Positions 51,019 through 63,545 of a stretch of DNA of 64,000 nt are shown here, piece by piece. The notes under the pieces are model-generated. The model was given only the letters and a program-made list of their open reading frames with translations, was not told where the DNA came from and made no database searches. The stretch comes from Nematostella vectensis (lineage: Eukaryota; Cnidaria; Anthozoa; Actiniaria; Edwardsiidae), in assembly GCF_932526225.1 (NCBI RefSeq), contig NC_064043.1, forward strand, positions 620,001 to 684,000, given 5' to 3'. The translations under genes were made by a program, and so were the position numbers. Every line of letters starts with the position of its first letter. Positions within the stretch are counted from its first letter, which is position 1.

Positions 51019-53023
51019 GGAATTCAGCTAAAAATAGCCAATGGTCAATTCAAGCAACTAGTACAAAAGATGTTTTTTTGCAGTCCTTTATTCAATATAT
51101 TCAAGGTTATCATGCAATTCTGTTGTTTGACTGCATATATATATATATATTTTTTTCTTTCTTTTCATTACAAGTTCTATATGTGTAAGTGGTGACCATA
51201 GCTATGATTACTATTATTTAGAATATTTTTTTACCTACTAACAGAAAACAACTTGACTGCAAAACACTTACTGTAGGGCACTCGATATTAGGCATTACTT
51301 TCATGTGGATGTAAGGTTGAAATGTCAAAACCTTCATTAACCCGTGAACTACGCTTTAGCGTATTACACTTTGTGGTGATCTGATTCTATTGTTCTTTTT
51401 TGTGTTTTACTAACTATTACCGTTTAACTATCACACTTTGTTTCACGGGTTAATGAAAACCACTCTAATTACTTACAGTAGTTCTTTTTTAATATTATCA
51501 TTTACTTGTATAATTTAGATGAGCAATACATATTTCTTTATGGCTTTGTAGAGCCCATCTCGTTCCTCATAAATAACAAACAAAATGAAGTTTGTTCTTT
51601 TTTTGGTGCAAAGGAATCTACAGTAGTTTTCTAATCAGATAAATGTTTTTCTTTTAACACTCACCTGTTATTTCAACAGCCTTACTTGAGTTTGCTTGTC
51701 TCAGAAATAGACCTTGCTTAATAAACAAATATATCTTACAAACTTATTTAATAATAGGTAACAACTGCAATATTGTATGAAGAGAGTGCCCCTCCCTTCC
51801 CCCTGCTATTGTTGACATTATGCTCAATTAACTGTTACCTCTTCCCTCTCCACCAGTTAAGCATTCTATGTATGCTTCCCTGTACAAAATGCGCCCCTTC
51901 AAATAGAACATTAAAGTTCACATACTTGTTTACTTCCTCAAACTCTTTGCTTTGTGTTTTTTGTTAACTTCCTAGGAAAAAATTGAATACATATAATCAA
52001 GCTTATTTTGCAAACTCACTTTTTTTTTATTATTTTTGCGCAAAACCAATCAGGATTAGGGGGGTCAAGCACAAAGAAAGAAAACGAATAAAAAAAAGCC
52101 CATTGGCCTGGGATCGAACCCGGTCTGAAGAACAAAACGGAAACCATACATACGGATTACCCAATCGGTATGGCAGCACAAGGCTTTTACGGAAGGCTGT
52201 AAAGAACCCGAAGGCCCCAAGCACCGATATTTCCGAGCGAATATGCTGTACAACACTCTTGCAAGGTTATCCCAACCCGCGCATTAATGGGGAGGACAAT
52301 AACCAGGATCCCAGGCCTGTAATACGGTTACGCCACGCACAGCTCGCCGAGATTGTGGATGACAAAAAATAGAGGTCTATTTGGGCGTCTTGGGTCCCTT
52401 GGGGACTCGCCATGCGCACGGGCGCATCTCTTTTATTGTGTACATGACATCAAATTAGCGAAGAAAAAAAACGCTGTTTTGGTATCATGTGAAAAGCATA
52501 AAATAAATAGAAATAAAGACGTAAGGGGGGAGAATATTGACATATTCATATTAGAATATTCACAAAATCCGCAATATTGTCTACGCTGACTAAGTAAAGC
52601 TGTATTTTACTTTAAAGGGGCAGCAGCATAGTACTGCGCATGTCTGGAGTCAGTGTTTATTGTAGGCTTTTAAGTGTCTACAAACAGTTGAACTTTTTAA
52701 AAGCTATCAATACCTTATTAAATAATATGCAATATTATATTGAAAACTATGTTAATGGACAGTTTGTGGTCATTTTTTTTTTGTTTTGTTTAAAGTCTGC
52801 CACATGTACCAAAAGGCTCATAAGTCAATATTAGAATTTCACTGAAGTTCACTGTGTCAGGGCTCTAGAGGTATTGCAAATCTCTTAACCATGACACTCC
52901 CTTTTTAAAGGAAAGTAAAAAAAATCAAAATTGTTGGTGGGGGTCTCTGTTGTGTTTGTTTTCTTTTTAGTTTTGTTCTTTTATTATTATTATTATTATT
53001 ATTTTCTTTTTTAGAGGGGGAAG
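51019..53023 (+). repeat. 2-kb satellite unit S24
   Basis: Full unit of 2005 bp. The stretch from about 50100 to 51600 is nearly repeated 2006 bp further on (agctatcaatacc, aatggtcaattc, gtggtgatctg, gagcccatctc). This marks a very recent duplication with S23 and S25. Confidence 0.95.
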
Positions 53024-54962
53024 GGAATTCAGCTAAAAATAGCCAATGGTCAATTCAAGCAACTAGTACAAAAGATGTTTTTTTGCAGTCCTTTATTCAA
53101 TATATTCAAGGTTATCATGCAATTCTGTTGTTTGACTGCATATATATATATATATTTTTTTTTCTTTCTTTTCATTACAAGTTCTATATGTGTAAGTGGT
53201 GACCATAGCTATGATTACTATTATTTAGAATATTTTTTTACCTACTAACAGAAAACAACTTGACTGCAAAACACTTACTGTAGGGCACTCGATATTAGGC
53301 ATTACTTTCATGTGGATGTAAGGTTGAAATGTCAAAACCTTCATTAACCCGTGAACTACGCTTTAGCGTATTACACTTTGTGGTGATCTGATTCTATTGT
53401 TCTTTTTTGTGTTTTACTAACTATTACCGTTTAACTATCACACTTTGTTTCACGGGTTAATGAAAACCACTCTAATTACTTACAGTAGTTCTTTTTTAAT
53501 ATTATCATTTACTTGTATAATTTAGATGAGCAATACATATTTCTTTATGGCTTTGTAGAGCCCATCTCGTTCCTCATAAATAACAAACAAAATGAAGTTT
53601 GTTCTTTTTTTGGTGCAAAGGAATCTACAGTAGTTTTCTAATCAGATAATTTTTTTCCTTCAACACTCAACTGTTATTTCAACAGCCTTACTTGAGTTTG
53701 CTTGTCTCAGAAATAGACCTTGCTTAATAAACAAATGTATCTTACAAACTTATTTAATAATAGGTAACAACTGCAATATTGTATGAAGAGAGTGCCCCTC
53801 CCTTCCCCCTGCTATTGTTGAAATTATGCTCAATAAACTTTAACCTCTTCCCTCTCCACCAGTTAAGCATTCTATGTATGCTTCCCTGTACAAAATGCAC
53901 CCCTTCAAATAGAACATTAAAGTTCACATACTTGTTTACTTCCTCAAACTCTTTGCTTTGTGTTTTTTGTTAACTTCCTAGGAACAAATTGAATACATAT
54001 AATCAATAAATCTAGCAAGCTTATTTTGCAAACTCACTTTTTTTTAATATTTTTGCGCAAAACCTATCAGAATTAAGGGGGTCCAGCACAAAGAAAAAAA
54101 ACGAATTAAAAAAAAAAAACCCATTGGCCTGGGATCGAACCCGGTCTGAAGAACAAAGAACCCGAAGGCCCCAAGCACCGATATTTCCGAGCGAATATGC
54201 TGTACAACACTCTTGCAAGGTTATCCCAACCCGCGCATTAATGGGGAGGACAATAACCAGGATCCCAGGCCTGTAATACGGTTACGCCACGCACAGCTCG
54301 CCGAGATTGTGGATGACAAAAAATAGAGGTCTATTTGGGCGTCTTGGGTCCCTTGGGGACTCGCCATGCGCACGGGCGAATCTCTTTTATTGTGTACATG
54401 ACTTTAAATTAGCGAAGAAAAAAGACGCTGTTTTGGTATCATGTGAAAAGCATAAAATAAATAGAAATAAAGACGTAAGGGGGGAGAATATTGACATATT
54501 CATATTAGAATATTGAAGAAATCCGCAATATTGTCTACGCTGACTAAGTAAAGCTGTACTTGACTTTAAAGGGGCAGCAGCATAGTACTGCGCATGTCTG
54601 GAGTCAGTGATTATTGTAGGCTTTTAAGTGTCTACAAACAGTTGAACTTTTTAAAAGCTGTCAATACTTTATTAAATATTATGCAATATTATATTGAAAA
54701 CTATGTTAATTGACAGATTGTGGTAATTTTTTTGTTTTTTTAAAGTCTCCCACATGTACCAAAACCTCATAAGTCAGTATTAGAATTTCACTGAAGTTCA
54801 TTGTGTCAGGGCTCTAGAGCTATTGCAAATCTCTTAAACATGACACTCCCCCTTTAAAGGAAAGTAAAAAAATCAAAATTGTTGGTGGGGGTCTCTGTTG
54901 TGTTTGTTTTCTTTTTAGTTTTGTTCTATTATTATTATTATTTTCTTTTTTAGAGGGGGAGG
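53024..54962 (+). repeat. 2-kb satellite unit S25 with tRNA-like deletion
   Basis: Unit of 1939 bp. Near 54150, gaagaacaaa is joined directly to gaacccgaagg. About 80 bp, comprising most of the tRNA-like body, is deleted, while the B box is kept. Confidence 0.95.
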
Positions 54963-55434
54963 GGAATTCAGCTAAAAATAGCCAAGGGTCAATTCAAGCA
55001 ACTAGTACAAAAGATGTTTTTTTGCAGTCCTTTATTCAGTATATTCAAGGTTATCATGCAATTCTGTTGTTTGACTGCACATATATATTTTTTCTTTCTC
55101 TTCATTACAAGTTCTATATGTGTAAGTGGTGACCATAGCTATGATTACTATTATTAATAATAATTTTTACCTACTAACAGAAAACAACTTGACTGCAAAA
55201 CACTCACTGTAGGGCACTCGATATTAGGCATTACTTTCATGTGGATGTAAGGTTGAAATGTCAAAACCTTCATTAACCCGTGAACTACGCTTTAGCGTAT
55301 TACACTTTGTTGTGATCTGATTCTATTGTTCTTTTTTGTGTTTTACTAACTATTACCGTTTAACTATCACACTTTGTTTCACGGTTTAATGAAAACAACT
55401 CTAATTACTTACAGTAGTTCTTTTTTAATATTAT
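54963..55434 (+). repeat. 2-kb satellite, truncated terminal unit S26
   Basis: Only the first 472 bp of a unit remain, up to and just past the MITE candidate. It ends abruptly at ttttaatattat, where the 540-bp satellite begins. Confidence 0.93.
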
Positions 55435-55963
55435 AATGAAAATTACTTTTAATACTATTTGTATCGTAAACTATCCCAAGCAAAGTCACCATCGGACTGG
55501 AGGTTACATTCGGGAAAAGCTTCAGGGTTACATTCGGGAATTTGTTTTTCGAGTGTAACCTCCAAAAGAATACAATCGATAATTTTTTTTCCGAATGTAA
55601 ATTCCAAAAAGTAACATTAGGAAAAATAAAACAGTATACTCGGAAAAAAAGGTATATCAATCTATCGAGCTCTATGTTAGAATCTACTTAATCAAGTTAT
55701 CCAAGGAATCTAGTTAGTTCTTGTGTGCATAAAATATGTACAGGATCCTGAACAAAGCATGAGCACATCAAAGGTGATGAGAGTACATAAAAATGTCCCT
55801 ATACCTTCTTTTTATGTCATGACACACCAAGAACAGTATAATTAAGTATCGATATTTAAAAAAAAAAAAAAAAGGCTATCAGCGGGAATCGAACCCGGGT
55901 GGCTGCGTTAGTAGTCAAGTGCCCGCAACGAAAGACTAACGTGGCATTGCTGAAGGGAATTGT
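55435..55963 (+). repeat. 540-bp satellite unit T1
   Basis: Junction unit of 529 bp. It shares gagctctatg (lacking the usual gcgctatg), aaaggtgatgag and gggtggctgcg with T9, eight units away. Confidence 0.94.
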
Positions 55964-56511
55964 AATGAAAATTACTTTTAATACTATTGGTATCGTAAAC
56001 TATCCCAAGCAAAGTCACCATCGGACTGGAGGTTACATTCGGGAAAAGCTTCAGGGTTACATTCGGGAATTTGTTTTACGAGTGCAACCTCCAAAATGTT
56101 ACAATCGATAATTTTTTTTCCGAATGTAAATTCCAAAAAGTAACATTAGGAAAGATAAAACAGTATACTCGGAAAAAAAGGTATATCAATCTATCGAGCG
56201 CTATGCTCTATGTTAGAATCTACTTAATCAAGTTATCCAAGAAATCTACTTAGTTCTTGTGTGCATAAAATATGTACAGGATCCTGAACAAAGCATGAGC
56301 ACATCAAAGATGCTAAGAGTACATAAAAATGTCACTATACCTTCTTTTTATGTCATGACACACCAAGAACAGTATAATTAAGTATCGATATTTAAAAAAA
56401 ACAATAAAGAAAAAAAAAATAGGCTATCAGCGGGAATCGAACCCGGGTCGCTGCGTTAGTAGTCAAGTGCCCGCAACGAAAGACTAACGTGGCATTGCTG
56501 AAGGGAATTGT
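55964..56511 (+). repeat. 540-bp satellite unit T2
   Basis: 548 bp. Markers gagtgcaacctcc and aaaatgttacaatc; aagataaaac and gatgctaagag are shared with T6. Confidence 0.94.
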
Positions 56512-57046
56512 AATGAAAATTACTTTTAATACTATAGGTATCGTAAACTATCCCAAGCAAAGTCACCATCGGACTGGAGGTTACATTCGGGAAAAGCTTC
56601 AGGGTTACATTCGGGAATTTGTTTTACGAGTGTAACCTCCAAAAGGTTACAATCGATAATTTTTTTCCGAATGTAAATTCCAAAAAGTAACATTAGGAAA
56701 AAAAAAACAGTATACTCGGAAAAAAAGGTATATCAATCTATCGAGCGCTATGCTCTATGTTAGAATCTACTTAATCAAGTTATCCAAGGAATCTAGTTTG
56801 TTCTTGTGTACATAAAATATGTACAGGATCCTGAACAAAGCATGAGCACATCAAAGATGCTGAGAGTACATAAAAATTTCCCTATACCTTCTTTTTATGT
56901 CATGACACACCAAGAACAGTATAATTAAGTATTGATATTTAAAAAAAAAAAAAAAAGGCTATCAGCGGGAATCGAACCCGGGTCGCTGCGTTAGTAGTCA
57001 AGTGCCCGCAACGAAAGACTAACGTGGCATTCCTGAAGGGAATTGT
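56512..57046 (+). repeat. 540-bp satellite unit T3
   Basis: 535 bp. Markers ctagtttgttc, aaatttccctat, a pure A-run and cattcctgaagg. Confidence 0.94.
56957..57028 (-). pseudogene. Degenerate tRNA-like module of the 540-bp satellite (representative)
   Basis: Read on the minus strand, the 72 bases fit tRNA numbering. T8 and A9 are followed by a four-pair D stem (GTCT/GGGC with G-U pairs). The loop CTACTAA sits at positions 32-38, giving ACT at the anticodon place. The T loop is TTCGATT with four of five stem pairs, and the B box GGTTCGATTCC is perfect. The anticodon stem keeps only two of five pairs and the acceptor about three of seven, so it is unlikely to yield a functional tRNA. A long T-run follows, like a pol III terminator. 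Other copies start at 55874, 56422, 57503, 58048, 58595, 59140, 59674, 60201, 60748, 61296, 61830, 62362, 62908 and 63456. Confidence 0.6.
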
Positions 57047-57592
57047 AATGAAAATTACTTTTAATACTATTAGTATCTTAAACTATCCCAAGCAAAGTCA
57101 CCATCGGACTGGAGGTTACATTCGGGAAAAGCTTCAGGGTTACATTCGGGAATTTGTTTTACGAGTGTAACCTCCAAAAGGTTACAATCGATAATTTTTT
57201 TTCCGAATGTAAATTCCAAAAAGTAACATTAGGAAAAATGAAACAGTATACTCGGAAAAAAAGGTATATCAATCTATCGAGCGCTATGCTCTATGTTAGA
57301 ATCTACTTAATCAAGTTATCCAAGGAATCTAGTTAGTTCTTGTGTGCATAAAATATGTACAGGATCCTGAACAAAGCATGAGCACATCAAAGATGCTGAG
57401 AGTACATAAAAAATGTCCCTATACCTTCTTTTTATGTCATGACACACCAAGAACAGTATAATTAAGTATCGATATTTAAAAAAAAATAAAGAAAAAATAA
57501 TGGGCTATCAGCGGGAATCGAACCCGGGTCGCTGCGTTAGTAGTCAAGTGCCCGCAACGAAAGACTAACGTGGCATTGCTGAAGGGAATTGT
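57047..57592 (+). repeat. 540-bp satellite unit T4
   Basis: 546 bp. Markers attagtatctt and ataatgggctatc before the tRNA-like module. Confidence 0.94.
57111..57212. repeat. Palindromic block of the 540-bp satellite (representative)
   Basis: GGAGGTTACA at 57111-57120 faces TGTAACCTCC at 57166-57175, a perfect 10-bp inverted repeat. TTACATTCGGGAA occurs directly repeated (57116-57128 and 57140-57152). Its near inverse TTCCGAATGTAA lies at 57201-57212. Similar blocks occur in every unit of the array. Confidence 0.8.
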
Positions 57593-58137
57593 AATTAAAA
57601 TTACTTTAAATACTATTGGTATCGTAAACTATCCCAAGCAAAGTCATCATCGGACTGGAGGTTACATTCGGGAAAAGCTTCAGGGTTACATTCGGAAATT
57701 TGTTTTACGAGTGTAACCTCCAAAAGGTTACAATCGATAATTTTTTTTCCAAATGTAAATTCTAAAAAGTAACATTAGGAAAAATAAAACAGTACACTCG
57801 TAAAAAAAGGTATATCAATCTATCGAGCGCTATGCTCTATGTTAGAATCTACTTAATCAAGTTATCCAAGGAATCTAGTTAGTTTTTGTGTGCATAAAAT
57901 ATGTACTGGATCCTGAACAAAGCATGAGCACGTCAAAGATGCTGGGAGTCCATAAAAATGTCCCTATACCTTCTTTTTATGTCATGACACACCAAGAACA
58001 GTATAATTAAGTATCGATATTTAAAAGACAAATTAAGAAACAAAATAGGCTATCAGTGGTAATCGAACCCGGGTCGCTGCGTTAATAGTCAAGTGCCCGT
58101 AACGAAAGACTAACGTGGCATTGCTGAAGGGAATTGT
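57593..58137 (+). repeat. 540-bp satellite unit T5 (most diverged)
   Basis: 545 bp, beginning aattaaaattac. It has more private changes than its neighbours: gtcatcatcgg, ccaaatgtaaattct, gtacactcgt, tgtactggatcc, and inside the tRNA-like module cagtggtaatcg, gttaatagtc and cccgtaac. Confidence 0.94.
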
Positions 58138-58684
58138 AATGAAAATTACTTTTAATACTATTGGTATCGTAAACTATCCCAAGCAAAGTCACCATCGGAC
58201 TGGAGGTTACATTCGGGAAAAGCTTCAGGGTTACATTCGGGAATTTGTTTTTCGAGTGTAACCTCTAAAAGGTTACAATCGATAATTTTTTTTCCGAATG
58301 TAAATTCCAAAAAGTAACATTAGGAAAGATAAAACAGTATACTCGGAAAAAAAGGTATATCAATCTATCGAGCGCTATGCTCTATGTTAGAATCTACTTA
58401 ATCAAGTTATCCAAGGAATCTACTTAGTTCTTGTGTGCATAAAATATGTACAGGATCCTGAACAAAGCATGAGCACATCAAAGATGCTAAGAGTACATAA
58501 AAATGTCACTATACCTTCTTTTTATGTCATGACACACCAAGAACAGTATAATTAAGTATCGATATTTAAAAAAAACAATAAAGAAAAAAAAATAGGCTAT
58601 CAGCGGGAATCGAACCCGGGTCGCTGCGTTAGTAGTCAAGTGCCCGCAACGAAAGACTAACGTGGCATTGCTTAAGGGAATTGT
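58138..58684 (+). repeat. 540-bp satellite unit T6
   Basis: 547 bp. Resembles T2 (aagataaaac, ctacttag, gatgctaagag); private gtaacctctaaaagg. Confidence 0.94.
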
Positions 58685-59229
58685 AATGAAAATTACTTTT
58701 AATACTATAGGTATCGTAAACTATCCCAAGCAAAGTCACCATCGGACTGGAGGTTACATTCGGGAAAAGCTTCAGGGTTACATTCGGGAATTTGTTTTAC
58801 GAGTGTAACCTCCAAAAGGTTACAATCGAAAATTTTTTTTCCGAATGTAAATTCCAAAAAGTAACATTAGGAAAAAAAACAGTATACTCGGAAAAAAAGG
58901 TATATCAATCTATCGAGCGCTATGCTCTATGTTAGAATCTACTTAATCAAGTTATCCAAGGAATCTACTTAGTTCTTGTGTGCATAAAATATGTACAGGA
59001 TCCTGAACAAAGCATGAGCACATCAAAGATGCTAAGAGTACATAAAAATGTCACTATACCTTCTTTTTATGTCATGACACACCAAGAACAGTATAATTAA
59101 GTATCGATATTTAAAAAAAACAATAAAGAAAAAATAATAGGCTATCAGCGGGAATCGAACCCGGGTCGCTGCGTTAGTAGTCAAGTGCCCGCAACGAAAG
59201 ACTAACGTGGCATTGCTGAAGGGAATTGT
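58685..59229 (+). repeat. 540-bp satellite unit T7
   Basis: 545 bp. Markers atcgaaaattt and a shortened A-run before acagtatac. Confidence 0.94.
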
Positions 59230-59763
59230 AATGAAAATTACTTTTAATACTATAGGTATCGTAAACTATCCCAAGCAAAGTCACCATCGGACTGGAGGTT
59301 ACATTCGGGAAAAGCTTCAGGGTTACATTCGGAAATTTGGTTTACGAGTGTAACCTCCAAAAGGTTACAATCGAAAATTTTTTTTCCGAATGTAAATTCC
59401 AAAAAGTAACATTAAGAAAAAAAAAACAGTATACTCGGAAAAAAAGGTATATCAATCTATCGAGCGCTATGCTCTATGTTAGAATCTACTTAATCAAGTT
59501 ATACAAGGAATCTAGTTTGTTCTTGTGTGCATAAAATATGTACAGGATCCTGAACAAAGCATGAGCACATCAAAGATGCTAAGAGTACATAAAAATGTCA
59601 CTATACCTTCTTTTTATGTCATGACACACCAAGAACAGTATAATTAAGTATCGATATTTAAAAAAAAAAAAAAGGCTATCAGCGGGAATCGAACCCGGGT
59701 CGCTGCGTTAGTAGTCAAGTGCCCGCAACGAAAGACTAACGTGGCATTCCTGAAGGGAATTGT
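59230..59763 (+). repeat. 540-bp satellite unit T8
   Basis: 534 bp. Markers cggaaatttggtttacg and gttatacaagg; pure A-run at its end. Confidence 0.94.
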
Positions 59764-60290
59764 AATGAAAATTACTTTTAATACTATTGGTATCGTAAAC
59801 TATCCCAAGCAAAGTCACCATCGGACTGGAGGTTACATTCGGGAAAAGCTTCAGGGTTACATTCGGGAATTTGTTTTTCGAGTGTAACCTCCAAAAGGTT
59901 ACAATCGATAATTTTTTTTCCGAATGTAAATTCCAAAAAGTAACATTAGGAAAAATAAAACAGTATACTCGGAAAAAAAGGTATATCAATTTATCGAGCT
60001 CTATGTTAGAATCTACTTAATCAAGTTATCCAAGGAATCTAGTTAGTTCTTGTGTGCATAAAATATGTACAGGATCCTGAACAAAGCATGAGCACATCAA
60101 AGGTGATGAGAGTACATAAAAATGTCCCTATACCTTCTTTTTATGTCATGACACACCAAGAACAGTATAATTAAGTATCGATATTTAAAAAAAAAAAAAA
60201 GGCTATCAGCGGGAATCGAACCCGGGTGGCTGCGTTAGTAGTCAAGTGCCCGCAACGAAAGACTAACGTGGCATTGCTGAAGGGAATTGT
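59764..60290 (+). repeat. 540-bp satellite unit T9
   Basis: 527 bp, a near-identical twin of T1 at an offset of 4329 bp. Confidence 0.94.
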
Positions 60291-60837
60291 AATGAAAATT
60301 ACTTTTAATACTATTGGTATCGTAAACTATCCCAAGCAAAGTCACCATCGGACTGGAGGTTACATTCGGGAAAAGCTTCAGGGTTACATTCGGGAATTTG
60401 TTTTACGAGTGTAACCTTCAAAAGGTTACAATCGATAATTTGTTTTCCGAATGTAAATTCCAAAAAGTAACATTAGGAAAAAAAAACAGTATACTCGGAA
60501 AAAAAGGTATATCAATCTATCGAGCGCTATGCTCTATGTTAGAATCTACTTAATCAAGTTATCCAAGGAATCTAGTTTGTTCTTGTGTACATAAAATATG
60601 TACAGGATCCTGAACAAAGCATGAGCACATCAAAGATGCTAAGAGTACATAAAAATGTCACTATACCTTCTTTTTATGTCATGACACACCAAGAACAGTA
60701 TAATTAAGTATCGATATTTAAAAAAAAACAAGAAAGAAAAAAAAATAGGCTATCAGCGGGAATCGAACCCGGGTCGCTGCGTTAGTAGTCAAGTGCCCGC
60801 AACGAAAGACTAACGTGGCATTGCTTAAGGGAATTGT
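60291..60837 (+). repeat. 540-bp satellite unit T10
   Basis: 547 bp. Markers gtaaccttcaaaagg and ataatttgttttcc. Confidence 0.94.
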
Positions 60838-61385
60838 AATGAAAATTACTTTTAATACTATAGGTATCGTAAACTATCCCAAGCAAAGTCACCATCGGAC
60901 TGGAGGTTACATTCGGGAAAAGCTTCAGGGTTACATTCGGGAATTTGTTTTACGAGTGTTACCTCCAAAAGGTTACAATCGAACATTTTTTTTCCGAATG
61001 TAAATTCCAAAAAGTAACATTAAGAAAAAAAAAAACAGTATACTCGGAAAAAAAGGTATATCAATCTATCGAGCGCTATGCTCTATGTTAGGATCTACTT
61101 AATCAAGTTATCCAAGGAATCTACTTAGTTCTTGTGTGCATAAAATATGTACAGGATCCTGAACAAAGCATGAGCACATCAAAGATGCTAAGAGTACATA
61201 AAAATGTCACTATACCTTCTTTTTATGTCATGACACACCAAGAACAGTATAATTAAGTATCGATATTTAAAAAAAACAATAAAGAAAAAATAATAGGCTA
61301 TCAGCGGGAATCGAACCCGGGTCGCTGCGTTAGTAGTCAAGTGCCCGCAACGAAAGACTAACGTGGCATTGCTTAAGGGAATTGT
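60838..61385 (+). repeat. 540-bp satellite unit T11
   Basis: 548 bp. Markers gagtgttacctcc, atcgaacattt and gttaggatctac. It matches T15 at an offset of exactly 2160 bp. Confidence 0.94.
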
Positions 61386-61919
61386 AATGAAAATTACTTT
61401 TAATACTATAGGTATCGTAAACTATCCCAAGCAAAGTCACCATCGGACTGGAGGTTACATTCGGGAAAAGCTTCAGGGTTACATTCGGGAATTTGTTTTA
61501 CGAGTGTAACCTCCAAAAGTTTACAATCGAAAATTTTTTTTTCCGAATGTAAATTCCAAAAAGTAACATTAGGAAAAAAAAAACAGTATACTCGGAAAAA
61601 AAGGTATATCAATCTATCGAGCGCTATGCTCTATGTTAGAATCTACTTAATCAAGTTATCCAAGGAATCTAGTTTGTTCTTGTGTACATAAAATATGTAC
61701 AGGATCCTGAACAAAGCATGAGCACATCAAAGATGCTGAGAGTACATAAAAATTTCACTAATCATTCTTTTTATGTCATGACACACCAAGAACAGTATAA
61801 TTAAGTATCGATATTTAAAAAAAAAAAAAGGCTATCAGCGGGAATCGAACCCGGGTCGCTGCGTTAGTAGTCAAGTGCCCGCAACGAAAGACTAACGTGG
61901 CATTCCTGAAGGGAATTGT
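61386..61919 (+). repeat. 540-bp satellite unit T12
   Basis: 534 bp. Markers aaaagtttacaatcg and tttcactaatcattc. It matches T16 at an offset of 2160 bp. Confidence 0.94.
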
Positions 61920-62451
61920 AATGAAAATTACTTTTAATACTATTGGTATCGTAAACTATCCCAAGCAAAGTCACCATCGGACTGGAGGTTACATTCGGGA
62001 AAAGCTTCAGGGTTACATTCGGGAATTTGTTTTACGAGTGTAACCTCCAAAAGGTTACAATCGATAATTTTTTTTCCGAATGTAAATTCCAAAAAGTAAC
62101 ATTAGGAAAAAAAAACAGTATACTCGGAAAAAAAGGTATATCAATCTATCGAGCGCTATGCTCTATGTTAGAATCTACTTAATCAAGTTATCCAAGGAAT
62201 CTAGTTTGTTCTTGTGTACATAAAATATGTACAGGATCCTGAACAAAGCATGAGCACATCAAAGATGCTGAGAGTACATAAAAATTTCACTAATCATTCT
62301 TTTTATGTCATGACACACCAAGAACAGTATAATTAAGTATCGATATTTAAAAAAAAAAATAGGCTATCAGCGGGAATTGAACCCGGGTCGCTGCGTTAGT
62401 AGTCAAGTGCCCGCAACGGAAGACTAACGTGGCATTGCTTAAGGGAATTGT
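61920..62451 (+). repeat. 540-bp satellite unit T13
   Basis: 532 bp. The B box is mutated (gggaattgaaccc), and the tRNA-like module ends caacggaagac. Confidence 0.94.
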
Positions 62452-62997
62452 AATGAAAATTACTTTTAATACTATAGGTATCGTAAACTATCCCAAGCAA
62501 AGTCACCATCGGACTGGAGGTTACATTCGGGAAAAGCTTCAGGGTTACATTCGGGAATTTGTTTTACGAGTGTAACCTCCAAAAGGTTACAATCGAAAAT
62601 TTTTTTTCCGAATATAAATTCCAAAAAGTAACATTAGGAAAAAAAAACAGTATACTCGGAAAAAAAGGTATATCAATCTATCGAGCGCTATGCTCTATGT
62701 TAGAATCTACTTAATCAAGTTATCCAAGGAATCTAGTTTGTTCTTGTGTACATAAAATATGTACAGGATCCTGAACAAAGCATGAGCACATCAAAGATGC
62801 TAAGAGTACATAAAAATGTCACTATACCTTCTTTTTATGTCATGACACACCAAGAACAGTATAATTAAGTATCGATATTTAAAAAAAACAAGAAAGAAAA
62901 AAAAATAGGCTATCAGCGGGAATCGAACCCGGGTCGCTGCGTTAGTAGTCAAGTGCCCGCAACGAAAGACTAACGTGGCATTGCTTAAGGGAATTGT
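62452..62997 (+). repeat. 540-bp satellite unit T14
   Basis: 546 bp. Private change ccgaatataaattc in the palindromic block. Confidence 0.94.
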
Positions 62998-63545
62998 AAT
63001 GAAAATTACTTTTAATACTATAGGTATCGTAAACTATCCCAAGCAAAGTCACCATCGGACTGGAGGTTACATTCGGGAAAAGCTTCAGGGTTACATTCGG
63101 GAATTTGTTTTACGAGTGTTACCTCCAAAAGGTTACAATCGAACATTTTTTTTCCGAATGTAAATTCCAAAAAGTAACATTAAGAAAAAAAAAAACAGTA
63201 TACTCGGAAAAAAAGGTATATCAATCTATCGAGCGCTATGCTCTATGTTAGGATCTACTTAATCAAGTTATCCAAGGAATCTACTTAGTTCTTGTGTGCA
63301 TAAAATATGTACAGGATCCTGAACAAAGCATGAGCACATCAAAGATGCTAAGAGTACATAAAAATGTCACTATACCTTCTTTTTATGTCATGACACACCA
63401 AGAACAGTATAATTAAGTATCGATATTTAAAAAAAACAATAAAGAAAAAATAATAGGCTATCAGCGGGAATCGAACCCGGGTCGCTGCGTTAGTAGTCAA
63501 GTGCCCGCAACGAAAGACTAACGTGGCATTGCTTAAGGGAATTGT
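62998..63545 (+). repeat. 540-bp satellite unit T15
   Basis: 548 bp, the 2160-bp-offset twin of T11. Confidence 0.94.

Noticed and set aside
55899-56111. 60-93-codon frames in the 540-bp satellite on both strands
   Set aside because: They overlap the tRNA-like module and the foldback block, are not kept open in all units, and shift with small indels.
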